A DNA stretch of 64,000 nt from Lindgomyces ingoldianus. Lineage: Eukaryota; Ascomycota; Dothideomycetes; Pleosporales; Lindgomycetaceae. Every line of letters begins with the position of its first letter. Within the stretch, counting starts at the first letter, position 1. Of this stretch, positions 22,479-33,800 are shown piece after piece. Location of the stretch: contig NW_022985183.1 of assembly GCF_010093535.1 (NCBI RefSeq), positions 780,956 to 844,955 on the forward strand. Direction: 5' to 3'. The position numbers and the translations under genes were made by a program. Under the pieces are notes generated by a model. It was not told where the DNA came from, did not search any database, and saw only the letters and a list, made by a program, of their open reading frames with translations.

Positions 22479-23344
22479 GTGACAATGATACAGCTTGTTC
22501 GTCATGCCGTCTGGCAAGCAGCACAGGCGGATTTCACGGACAGCGTCTCCGTTCGCAATCTCGAAGCTACCGTCAATGCTGGGGTAGATGCATGGGGTCG
22601 ACAGAAGACCCAACGGGTCCTCCTAACCCCTACACTGACGCTGGTCGCTCCGTTCAGCTCAGCCGCTCAGTCCGATTCTCTGGATACTAGCACGATCCAC
22701 TATGGAAAGCTCAGCAAAGCTATAAGAGCCCTCATTCAGGATTCAAGTATTGAATGGAAAACTACAAACAGCATGGCTAAAGCTATCCTGGACTCTTCTC
22801 TCGCTACGGCAGACAAGGCACCAATCGCGTCAGCTCAATTGGATATTTTCTACCCCAAAGGCAGTATGCTTGGAGATGGGGCTGGGTTGATGCATTGTAT
22901 GAGTCTTCGACCTACCCTTAGTCTTTCCAGGGTCCTGTATTTGCGAAACGTCCGGATTCCTTGCCTCATCGGCATAAACTCGAACGAAAGGCTGCAGAAA
23001 CAGCCCGTTATCGTCAATCTCTGGATCGAGTGCATATCGGAAGATCGGTCTGACGACTATACACAACTCGAACAAGTTCTTGTAAACGTGAGTGCCAGCT
23101 CTTCTCCTAGTGTGTGCACTACGCTTAAGTGGTGTTGACGTTGACCTGGAAATAGGCTGTATCGGAGTCGTCTTTCGAAACACTGGAGTCCTTATCAACC
23201 ATGCTCGTGGAAGAGCTCCGCCAGAAATTCTTTCGCCCCGCCAAGGACGACAACGCCTTTGTCAGGCTGCGGGTGGAAAAGCCCATGGCAGTTCCTTTTG
23301 CGGAAGCGCCAGCTATCGAAATCATGCGGCCGGTAAAAGTGTAG
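22479..23344 (+). CDS. Tandem FolB-domain protein (dihydroneopterin aldolase-like)
   Basis: Two exons (22479-23087, 23156-23344) give 265 residues. The first half (SVSVRNLEATVNAGVDAWGR, then VLLTPTLTLVAPFS) and the second (LYLRNVRIPCLIGINSNERL, KQPVIVNLWIEC, then FFRPAKDDNAFVRLRVEKP) are two copies of the FolB fold. FolB enzymes convert dihydroneopterin to hydroxymethyl-dihydropterin in folate synthesis. Fungi usually carry tandem FolB fused to FolK and FolP in the trifunctional FOL1; this protein has no pyrophosphokinase or dihydropteroate synthase part. The first repeat is degenerate, so I do not assert catalytic activity. Two ATGs, 22479 and 22485, are equally possible starts. It faces sti1 across 278 bp. 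Confidence 0.8.
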
Positions 23345-24349
23345 GGTGGCGGCTGGCTGAAGTCCGAATGTGAAGACAAGACTTCCGTGTCCACTGGTGG
23401 CTGTATAGCTTATTTGGTCTTTGGTTGCCTATCAGTTCAGCCTCAGGCGATTTCGGCAGTGCCCAGCTTTCCCAAAATGCTTTCTTATCACCCAAGGCCG
23501 GGTCATCCATTGTGCTGGATATTTCGAACGTCCTCAATATTGAACAAAAAGGGTCAATAGTCAATAGTCGGCGGTGATGTTGATGAGAGTTTGGTCGACG
23601 AGAAATGCAACGCATCGAGGAAGGTGGTCTAGCTGTTTACGGGTCGGACCCCCACGTGCGGCAACGACATGTGTGGGAGCGAATGTAGACGCCACAATAA
23701 TAATATCAAGGAGTGGCGTTGGAGTCTCAATCATGAAGTCTCCGGCATGTACCATTTGACACCTACCCTTGGACGGCACTTAAGGCTTCCCTATATTGCA
23801 TGCAGAAACAGCCACCCTAGCGTTATCGACGAGCCATTTACTGCGCTGTGACCTCTGTAGCTTGACGTGAATGTTGGGGGCGAATTGTCGCTCTTTCGTT
23901 GAGGCCCTTGCGTAATCCTGCGGGCGATCTATCATCAATGGAACGGCCGCCGTCAAAACCCTGTCGGCTCGCTCCTGCATGCAGCCTAGCCTTGCACATT
24001 CGCCGCAAGCCTTCCGCGGGCGCGAAACGAGGGACCGTGATAAATTTGCATCGAGGAGCTATGGCCGCCGGGCTGTGAGCTCCCAACAACATTTCTGCAT
24101 CGTGAGTCTATGAAGGCGACCGGGGCGCCCCATTGATGATTGCGTCTGGATGTGCCTTGTTTGGGAGGGCATGCAGCGGAGATTTTCACCATCCTGGCGC
24201 CCGACGCTCAATGAGCAGCTAATTATGAGGAGAGGCGGTGTCAATCGAAGAGGCCTGCAGGAGCTGGAGGTTCACATCATCAGGGTGTGGTGGCTCCTTC
24301 CACTCCCTGTGGCCCTGAGTTAGTCGGTGACGGCGATTGACGGTGAAGG
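23345..24349. other. Intergenic between FolB gene and ugp1 promoter
   Basis: No supported gene. Overlapping short frames at 23.5-24.2 kb lack domains. The right part is upstream regulatory sequence of ugp1. Confidence 0.45.
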
Positions 24350-24358
24350 TATAAAAAA
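24350..24358 (+). promoter_or_regulatory. TATA box of ugp1
   Basis: TATAAAAAA about 288 bp before the ATG at 24638, followed by a CT-rich leader, the usual layout of strongly expressed fungal housekeeping genes. Confidence 0.6.
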
Positions 24359-24637
24359 GGAGGCCATTTCCTTCAGCCGAGCGCAGCAGAAAGCCGTCCC
24401 CAATTCACTTCGTTGCCTCTTCGCCTTCCACTCGCTGCTCCTCTTGGCTGTGCACGTTGCTCGGCTGCCCCACGTCTACCGTTCACTACCGTCGTAGTCC
24501 GCACAGACCTTCAATCTCGATTCGCCTGACAACAGGAAAACAATTCGTCTCGACATCTGATTTCTTGTCACAACTCACCGCTACACTTCCTTCACCCTCC
24601 GCCGATATCCTCCCCGCCCACCTGTGAAATAGACACA

Positions 24638-26811
24638 ATGGCCTCTCGCGCAATTCCTGCTCACCTCAAGCCGGCTGCGGCTGCAGGTGCTAACCCCGAC
24701 GGTGAGGGCTTTGCTGCTCGCCACCATGGCAAGTCGCAGTCCCATATGGTGAGTTGATCGTTTTCTCTGTTGCCCTACAGCTTCCTGAAGCTGTGTCACC
24801 GTGCTCCACTCGATTGCATGAGCTTGGCTCTGGAAAGGTGTCCTCTTTCTGGCCAAGTTTTGTAGTTGGTGAGGAGCATCGTCCCCAAGCCTCCTTGAAG
24901 GTGCCCTTGGTCATGCTGTGGAAGAGCGGGCTCCTAGGTGGAGAAGGACAGCTTCGGTTTTGCCGCCGTTGCACGCTTTCCCTCCCACGAGGTAGCTTCC
25001 GTGTCCTTTCACAGCTGTGGGGCGATCATTGAGGACGCTGCACTTTGACCTGCACTTTCCGGCGGGGGCCTCGTGCGGCGGAGGGAATCCTTCACACGCC
25101 CGCCGCCCATTCCCCATTCCTTAAGTCCACCACCTGGCAGGAGCGAAGTGTGTCATCTGGCAGCTTTCACTCCTGTGGGAGGTGAACGGGGTTTTGGTTA
25201 TGGAACTCCTCCCAACTTTCTTCTCCACATATTCATCCCCAAACGCACAACGCACAGCCTCGTCAACATGGCGACTGACGAAGCCGCAATCTTGCAGGCA
25301 TTCGAGAATACGTCAACGAATGTCGCGGCGTCCCAGATGCGCAACGCTTTGAACAAGCTCGCAGACACGGTCACGGACCCCAAGGAGAAACAGGTGAGCA
25401 TTTCTCCCCATGTACAGAACTTTCCACAAACGCTTCTGTCCAGAGATTCGAGACGGAAATGGACAATTTCTTTGCCCTCTTCAGGCGATACCTGAACGAC
25501 AAAGCCAAGGGCAACGCCATCGAGTGGTCGCGAATCGCTCCCCCCAAGGCCGAGCAGGTCGTCAATTATGCCGACCTGGCCAATTCCGAGTCGGTCGAAT
25601 ACCTCAATAAACTGGCAGTGGTGAAGCTCAATGGTGGTCTCGGTACATCCATGGGCTGCGTCGGTCCCAAGTCGGTCATTGAGGTCCGCGATGGCATGTC
25701 CTTCCTCGACCTGTCTGTCAGACAGATTGAGTACCTCAACAGGACCTATGACGTCAACGTCCCGTTCGTGCTCATGAACTCGTTCAACACCGACACCGAC
25801 ACTGCCAACATCATCAAGAAGTACGAGGGCCACAACATTGACATCCTTACCTTCAACCAGTCCAAGTACCCGCGCGTGCTCAAGGACTCCCTTCTCCCAG
25901 CCCCGAAGTCCATCGAGTCCGACATCGCCAACTGGTACCCTCCAGGCCACGGTGATGTTTTCGAGTCACTGTACAACTCTGGAATCCTCGACAAGCTCGT
26001 CGACCGCGGCATTGAGTACATCTTCTTGTCCAATGCCGACAACCTGGGCGCTGTTGTTGATCTCCGCATTCTCCAGCACATGGTGGACTCTAAGGCGGAA
26101 TACATCATGGAGCTGACAGACAAGACCAAGGCTGACGTCAAGGGTGGTACCATCATCGACTATGAGGGTTCCGTCCGTCTCCTCGAGATCGCGCAGGTAC
26201 CAAAGGAGCACGTAAACGAGTTCAAGTCGATCAAGAAGTTCAAATACTTCAACACCAACAACATCTGGATGAACCTCAAGGCCGTCAAGCGCGTTGTCGA
26301 GAACAACGAACTTGCCATGGAGATCATTCCGAATGGAAAGTCTATCCCCGCGGACAAGAAGGGCGAGGCCGATCTGTCCGTCCTCCAGCTCGAGACCGCT
26401 GTCGGTGCTGCGATCCGCCACTTCAGCAACGCGCACGGCGTCAACGTCCCAAGAAAGCGCTTCCTGCCCGTTAAGACGTGCTCTGATCTTATGCTTGTGA
26501 AGTCGGATCTCTACACGCTTCAGCACGGCCAGCTGCTCATGGACCCGAACCGCTTCGGACCAGCTCCCTTGATCAAGCTCGGTAGTGATTTCAAGAAGGT
26601 TTCCAGTTTCCAGTCTCGCATCCCATCCATCCCCAAGATCGTGGAACTGGATCACCTGACCATTACCGGGGCTGTCAACCTGGGCCGCGGCGTTACGCTG
26701 AAGGGTACCGTCATCATCGTTGCAACGGAGGGCAGCACCATTGATATTCCACCAGGTTCCATCCTTGAGAACGTGGTCGTCCAAGGATCTCTGAGGTTGC
26801 TTGAGCATTAA
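24638..26811 (+). CDS. ugp1: UTP-glucose-1-phosphate uridylyltransferase
   Basis: A cytosolic enzyme making UDP-glucose from UTP and glucose-1-phosphate for glycogen, trehalose and cell-wall glucan. Exons 24638-24748, 25298-25393 and 25444-26811 give 524 residues, normal for fungi. Exon 1 encodes [17 protein letters not shown] and ends GKSQSHM; exon 2 continues [19 protein letters not shown]; exon 3 starts [17 protein letters not shown]. The nucleotide-binding signature is [34 protein letters not shown] and [18 protein letters not shown] are typical UGPase blocks, and the C-terminus is the beta-helix oligomerisation part ([19 protein letters not shown]). Intron 1 is 549 bp, about ten times the local norm. 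Its last bases contain an ATG (25268) in frame with exon 2 ([17 protein letters not shown]), so a second promoter could give an alternative N-terminus. Confidence 0.95.
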
Positions 26812-27759
26812 TTTTTCCTTCGACTTGTTCTGTCATTTGGCCTGAGCTGGAGAGGGGTTGGCCATCACTTTCGTTTCTTCGTGTCGTATATTTGACATTG
26901 GCGGGACGTGGGTTTGGCTATCAGCTTTCTCCACATGTTCTATAATTCACATTGACTGTACAGGTTCTGGGCCTGCAGCATGGACGATATTATTCGGTTT
27001 CGGCCTGCACGGCGCACACGATCAGGGTGATCGGTGGCATTGCATGCATCTCTTCTTGCAGTTAGATGAGAAAAGTACTCCTCAGGATTCTGGGTGTGCG
27101 GCACCTTCATTGATGCACCCCTAGCGGCAGCTACGATAGTAATAGATACGATTTCTACTGAGATTTCTTGCTGTACGTGGTTATGTGCGGGGGGATCACA
27201 CGCTGCGCTGCGCCCGGCAGTCCTTGGTAAGCTGTCTGTGTGCCTTGGGACAGGACTATTGAATTGCTCTCCACGTCCTCCAAGCCCTCCGTACCTTGGG
27301 GGGATGCTTCGCCTTTTTCATATAAATGATGCAACTGCCTGATTCCTGATCGGTGCCTGATGGGTTAGGGGTGGCCCGACTCCCACCTTTTAGTGGCTCG
27401 TGCCGCTCGTGATGTCAGCCCTGGGCCCTGCGCGCCGCCTTCAAGGGCCTCTCACCACTCACGCAGACACACGTTCCTGGCCCATCACTCGATCGGGGGC
27501 GCAGTCGGCCAGTCATCGCCCCTGCACGACTGAATATATGTATACCGTTAGGCCTGCAGGTGGCATGAACATGGAACCCAAAGCCAACATCAGGATTGCG
27601 TGCACCGCAACTGCATGACGGAGCGAGCGCATTTCAAGGCACGCGCATCCTAGCGATTCCGATTCCGACACTCACCACACACTCACCGAGACGACGACAC
27701 AACCAGAACCACCCCCTCGATGCCCGCGGACTGCTCTACGCCACTGAGACAACACCGAT
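26812..27759. other. Intergenic, ugp1 3' side and promoter of the DUF7514 gene
   Basis: No coding signal. Short frames without domains; the last 150 bp are rich in cacac/ccaccc, probably leader of the downstream gene. Confidence 0.5.
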
Positions 27760-29431
27760 ATGGCGGCCGAACCGAACGACGCTCAGAAAGCGAACGTGGA
27801 CGCAACGCAACAAGAAGCGCTCGATTACTGGGGTTACCTGATTAAGCCCGACAAGTGCGGGACAGAGACTTTGGACCGGCTGCTGAAGGGGATCGCCGAC
27901 GTCATTGTATGTGGCTCCAGCTATATGCGCCGCTGCCTGCAGGCTGCAGCTGACCTAATTTCTCTCTCAGAGCAAGAAGTTCGAGCCTCACGATTGTCAG
28001 GATCTCACTCCCTCCCAGCTCTCCGCATTCTACCGCGAGGTCGGCGGTAACTACGATGTACTCTTCATTGAGACGCCACCCTCGTCCATTGCCTTCATCT
28101 ATCGCTCGCTCGGCGCATTCCATAGCCTACAGCCGGCTCCCGATGACGATGGGTACTCGTGCCCCGCCATCCCCGCGCTGAAGAAGAAGGGCTTCGTCAC
28201 GTGGCAGACCATCCAGCTTCTGCTGGGCCCAGAGGAGCACGTTCCGTTCTTGCAGAAGGCAGTGCAACAGTTTGACGTTGTGGATCCCGAGACCGGGAAC
28301 CTGTTCCCCAAGATCTTGCCTAAGGAGTGCTTTCCCGATAGACCCGATGATGCGATGGAGGCATGGTACCAGGGTGTTGCCGAGCGCCTGAAAAGAGAAG
28401 CCGAAGAGGATGCCGCGGAGAAGGACGATGTCACCCGCGTCCATGTAGAAGTCGATGACTCAGCACCGCGCATGTCGAGCGAAATGTCAGGCGAGGGATC
28501 TGCAGACGACAGACACGGCGCTGCAAAGTACTTTGAAGACCCCTTGTACCGGAAAGGAAGGCTACGGCCAACCTTTGTGCGGCGCTTCTCCAAAGCAAGT
28601 CCCAGGCAATATGTAGAAGACCGCGGGAGGATGGTGGCACATACAGTCAGGCACATGTGGAATCCGTTCAACAGGAGACGAAGCTTACCAGGAAGATATG
28701 AGGAAGACAGCTTTTCGGATGATGATGTTACTCCTATCGCCACCGCAGCGCCGCCCCCTCGATACTCCCATAAGCGTCCGCTCCCCCCGCGGCGAGAAGA
28801 CTCGCTGTCTACCACCGATTCCGAGTCAGACTCGGATGGACCCCTATCACGGCACAGACCCCCAGTATTGCGGCATAGAAGGAGCCATGAGCCAGCGACT
28901 AGCCCACGAGAATATTTTCCACCAACATTCGATGAACGCCGATACTCGCAAGATGCCCCAGCAAATAAAAAACAAGACGGTCCTGCGCCGCTATATGGGC
29001 CGACAAAATCACCACTATTCGCAACGCATGTTGCACAGCTACAAGCCCACAACTACTATGACCGCCGGCCAGCCCTAGCCTCGCGAGGTTCATACCGTCC
29101 GCATGGCGTGCGGTACACAGTGAGGCCACCTAGTCCACGCGAACCCGACCTACCGTATGTTCGTGACGGATATGATCCCAGCAGCAGCAGCAGCATTCGG
29201 CCCCGACGACGCTCTGACGAACACATCCGTGAGCGAGAAGTCAGGGAAAGAAGCGACAAAGGACGTACACGCAGCCACGATCGGGTTAAAGATGATTGGG
29301 ACGACCGAGATAGATCACGGGATAGAGACCGAGGCCGTGACAAAAGAGATCGGTCGCGAACGCACAGGTATGTGGCTGGTGTACAAGATGGCGTCGGAGG
29401 TCGACGTTATCCTGTGGAACAGCCGTGGTAG
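27760..29431 (+). CDS. DUF7514-domain protein with Arg/Ser/Asp-rich C-terminus
   Basis: Function unknown. Two exons (27760-27906, 27971-29431) give 535 residues. The conserved fungal N-terminal domain spans about 18-200: EALDYWGYLIKPDKCGTETL, LLKGIADVI, then FEPHDCQDLTPSQLSAFYRE, VGGNYDVLFIETPPSSIAFI, FVTWQTIQLLLGPEEHVPFL and WYQGVAERL. The rest is low complexity: acidic serine clusters (SLSTTDSESDSDG), many Arg-Arg pairs, and RD/RS dipeptide runs near the end (DRDRSRDRDRGRDKRDRS) like those of RNA- or chromatin-associated proteins, before the short tail YVAGVQDGVGGRRYPVEQPW. A glycine/valine-rich frame just past the stop (29480-29560) is probably not part of it. The long antisense frame at 28099-29052 is a shadow. 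Confidence 0.82.
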
Positions 29432-30871
29432 TGAAAGGGGTTTGGTCCTCTTTGAAACGGGGTCAGATCCGTGGGCAGATTGGGGCGGCGATTGGTGTGG
29501 GTGTGGGCGTAGTCGTAGGCATGGGCGTGGGGCGAGGGCTTGTTCCTTCGGCCGTTCTGTTGCTTACACGCCAGAAACCAGATCTCGCAAGCCATGTTTC
29601 AGAGTGCATTTGGAAGTGTGGCGGGAGATGATGTGGCACAGCCGCGCGCCGTGACGAATCCATTCTCCACTCAAGCCTTAGATACGGAACGATGGAACGA
29701 TCTGGGTCCTCTGGCATGTCATTAGGTTTTTTAGTCATTGGCCTTTTTTCCACCTTGGGTTTTTTCTGGGTTTGTGTTTTCCGAGTGAGTTTTTTGTCCT
29801 TCCTTTTGTTCGTGTTGGCGTTATTGCGAATCACGGACATGGCATAGCGATGCGCGTTGGCGAAGCGAGGGTACTCTGCGCAAACATTTCACGATTCATG
29901 ATGGGCATTGCGGGAGGGACACTTATGAGGATCAACTTGGACTTGGTGTAGACGGAAGGGGGCTAGTAATGAGGACCTTGTGAATTGATGCCACGCCCCA
30001 CCCTCACTGTTGTTTGCACTCACTTTGTCTTTACTGCTGAGTGAAATTAAGACACGTGAGAGCGGAACGGGGCCACAGGCCGACGCCCACTTGGCAGAGG
30101 ATGCGCTGTTGGAACATGATAGGGTGATGGGAAATGGGTAGGGTGGCTGGGCAGGCTTCCAGATCGATCGGCGACAGGGAAGGCTCGGGCCAGAGCGCAT
30201 TTCAGAAGGCCATGGCAGACAAGCCAGAGCAGAGCTCAGCGGAGGTCCGACAGCATGCGGAAAAAACAGCGGTCAATGGAGCAATATCGTGAAGCTATCC
30301 TCCTGTGCGGACAGCATCAAGTTGTCAACTCAGGCTGAAGAGGCAGTGTTCCGGCTCGCGAGATTGACTTTGATGGTGACAAGGGTTTGCGAGCTCTCCC
30401 CATTTCCTGGTCGCTTGAGCTTGCGCCTGGCTGGGAACGTCATCACAGCAAACGCCTCAGCTCTCGTCTGCTCGCTTCTTCGTCTTCTTCTTGGACCACT
30501 TCCTGCGTCGACTCGCCGTGTTGTTGTTGTTATTATTATTATAATTTCTGCCATCGCTGCAGACCGCGTTCCTTTACCCTTCTTTCCTTGTTTCGTTCTT
30601 CCCCTCTTCTCCGGCTTGTTCTAGGGCTGGTGCCACCCGCCGGACACACCACAGGGTCCGCACTATCCAGATAGCTGCCGCCCAGGGCAGCACTAGCGGG
30701 CAAGCAGGTTTGTGCCGCGGCGACACCACCACCACCAACGCAGCCCAGATCCTGCCGCTTCCTCTGCTCCTCGCTCTCCTCACTTTCCTCACGACCACCC
30801 TGTCGACGATTGTCTGACCTCCTCGACGTCGGACGCTGCCAATTGACGCCCCCGCCGCCGCCGCCGCCGAC
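29432..30871. other. Intergenic, includes long promoter/leader of the tricalbin gene
   Basis: No gene supported. A ttgttgttattattattataa microsatellite-like run lies at 30521-30543. The last 300 bp are CT/CA-rich and probably transcribed leader. Confidence 0.45.
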
Positions 30872-33800
30872 ATGGCTTCCTCGCGCGACAATGAGCTCAA
30901 GACGGAAGGCGCGATAGAGGCTGCCCGGGACCTCAATTCGGTCGTGACTGCCCAAGCGGCTGAGGACACAATGGTCGACGAGGCGAAAAGGGGAGGCAGC
31001 CCCGCCTTCCAGTTCGACCCCGATGCCAGCCCCGAGGAGAAGCGGGCTCAGGCGAGAGCAGTACGTCACCTCTCGTGACCATGGTTCCTGGTATTCCCTG
31101 TGTCCATCTGCTGACAGCAGCTCCCCCAGCGCATCCCCGCCGGCCTCAAGCCTCAGCGGAAACCCAATGCCACGGCCCTGGCCTCCGACGCTGTGAGTAA
31201 CGCGTTTGCCACAACGCCACATCACGACGAGTGCTTACCAGAGATGTTGCAGGACTCCAATGTCGGAGCCAAGTACGATCTTCCTCCGGCCACAGTAGCA
31301 GGTGCTGTCGATGCACCCTCTTCCCCGTCTTCCCCAACTTCTGCGAAAGGCGCCAACGGCACAGCGCCTGAATTGGACGACGATGCGCGCTGGGCGAGGG
31401 ACCGCACTGGCTGGGCCCCGCGGTTCGGCATGCCGGGCTCGGAAGAGGAAGCCGACGAGGGGTCGCTGCTCGACCATCAGACGTGGCTGGAGGGGAAGCT
31501 GGAGGACAAGTTTTTTGGTGGTATGTTGGCCGTGTGGATGGGTTCGTGGCCGCGCTCACGTGACATGTAGACTGGTACCATAACACGGGCATCATCATAT
31601 TCGCCTGTTTGACCTCGTGGGTCGTAGCTGTGCTAGGCGGTGGCCTTGGCTGGGTCTTTTGCGTCATGGCCATTTGCGGAACTTACTACCGAACATCGAT
31701 TCGCCGAGTGCGTCGCAACGCGCGAGACGACTTGAATCGCGAGATGGCCAAGAACAAACTCGAATCAGATTCTGAGAGTCTTGAGTGGATCAATAGTTTC
31801 CTCGTCAAATTCTGGCCCATCTACCATTCCGTTCTGTGCGACTCGATCATCAACTCGGTCGACCAGGTTTTGTCTACTTCGACTCCAAGCTTCCTCGATA
31901 GCTTGAGAATGAAAACCTTCATCCTGGGAACGAAACCGCCACGGTTGGAGCATGTGAAGACGTATCCCAAGGCCCAGGATGACATTGTGCTCATGGACTG
32001 GAAATTCAGCTTTACGCCCAACGACACGGCCGATCTTACTGCGAGGCAGATCAAGAACAAGATCAACCCCAAAATCGTCCTCGAGATCCGTATCGGAAAG
32101 GGACTAGTCAGCAAAGGTTTAGATGTCATCGTGGAGGACATCGCGTTTTCAGGCCTTATGCGGGTCAAGGTCAAGCTCCAGCTTCTATTTCCTCATATTG
32201 AAAAGGTAGAAATCTGCTTCCTAGAACGACCAACGATCGACTATTCCTGCAAGCCGCTTGGGGGTGAGACGTTTGGCTTCGACATCAATTTTATTCCTGG
32301 TCTTGAAACTTTCATCATGGAGCAGGTTCACGCAAACCTCGGACCGATGATGTACGATCCAAATGTCTTCCCCATCGAAATCGCAAAGATGCTTGCCGGA
32401 AACCCGGTTGACCAGGCGATTGGTGTGTTGCAAGTCACGTTCCATGGCGCGCAAGGTCTTAAGAACCCGGACAAGTTCTCAGGAACCCCGGATCCCTATG
32501 CAGTTGTTTCCATCAACAACCGCAACGAGCTCGGACGCACCAAAACTGTGCACGAAAACGCCAACCCACGCTGGAATGAGACCGTAAACATCATCATCAC
32601 CTCATTGAAGGATGCTCTGACGATTAATCTCTTCGATTTCAATGAGTACCGAAAGGATAAGGAGCTTGGTACGGCCACCTTTGCGCTGGACCAGCTTGAA
32701 GAAGATGACGAGCATGAAAACCTCCATCTCGAGGTCATGTCTGGTGGAAAGGCCCGTGGTGTTCTACAGTGTGACGTTCGCTTCTTCCCCGTTCTTGAAG
32801 GAACCAAACTGGAGGATGGTACCGTGGAGCCCCCACCAGAATCCAGGACCGGGATTGCAAAATTTACCGTCGAGCAAGCTAAGGATTTGGATGGAACCAA
32901 GAGTCTGATTGGTCAGCTCAACCCATACGCGGTCCTGCTTCTCAATGGCCGAGAGATCCATATTTCGAAGAAACTCAAGCGCACAAATAACCCTATCTGG
33001 CCTGATGCAACCAAGGAACTTCTCATAACCGACCGCAAGAAGGCTAAGCTTGGGCTTGTTCTCAAAGACGACCGAGATATTGCTGCCGATCCTATTCTTG
33101 GAACATACCAAGTCGGTTTGGACGACATGCTCGATCTGATGGCAAAGGGTCAAGAATGGTACAATTTGGCAGGTGCTAAAACAGGGCGCGCTAAAATGAC
33201 ATTGCAGTGGAAGCCTGTTGCCCTCAAAGGCGCCATCTCAGGATCTGGTGGTTATCTGACGCCTATCGGTGTGATGAGGCTGCATTTCCAGAATGCTCGC
33301 GACCTTCGAAACGTGGAGGCAATGGGCAAATCCGATCCCTATGTCCGAGTTCTTCTCTCGGGTGTTGAAAAGGGTCGAACGGTTACCTTCAAGAACAACC
33401 TGAATCCGGACTGGGATGAGGTTATTTATGTCCCGATGCACACTACCCGCGAAAAGCTGCTCTTAGAGGTCATGGATGAGGAGCATCTTGGCAAAGATCG
33501 CTCGCTGGGCCATATTGAGCTGTCTGCTTCAGACTATATCCGACAGAATGATGACGGCGAGTATGTCGTCAATGAGCAGAAACAGCTCCTATCTCGAGGA
33601 CTCAGACTGGGCACTCGTGCACAACCCAAGGGAGTCCTGAACTTCACATGCTCATTCTACCCGACTTACCCTGTGTGGGATCCAGATGAGGACGACAAAG
33701 AAAGCACGATTGGAGGGCTATCGGGCAAGAGTTCCGTAAAGAGTCTAGAGTCTTCCCAGAAAGGTCATAAAAAGACCGTCTCTAGCGTGTCTCGCTCCGA

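Noticed and set aside
25966..26808. 280-codon open frame on the minus strand
   Set aside because: Exact antisense of the ugp1 coding exon; long antisense frames are expected in GC3-rich conserved genes.
28099..29052. 317-codon open frame on the minus strand
   Set aside because: Lies antisense to the DUF7514 gene; its Ser/Gly/Arg-rich composition is the shadow of the sense strand's Arg/Ser codons, and no domain is seen.
29425..29654. Gly/Val-rich frame after the DUF7514 stop as an extra exon
   Set aside because: No convincing donor-acceptor pair keeps the frame, and the preceding ending GRRYPVEQPW looks like a natural terminus.
30539..31225. 228-codon minus-strand frame
   Set aside because: Overlaps the leader and first exons of the tricalbin gene; Gly/Arg low complexity, no domain.
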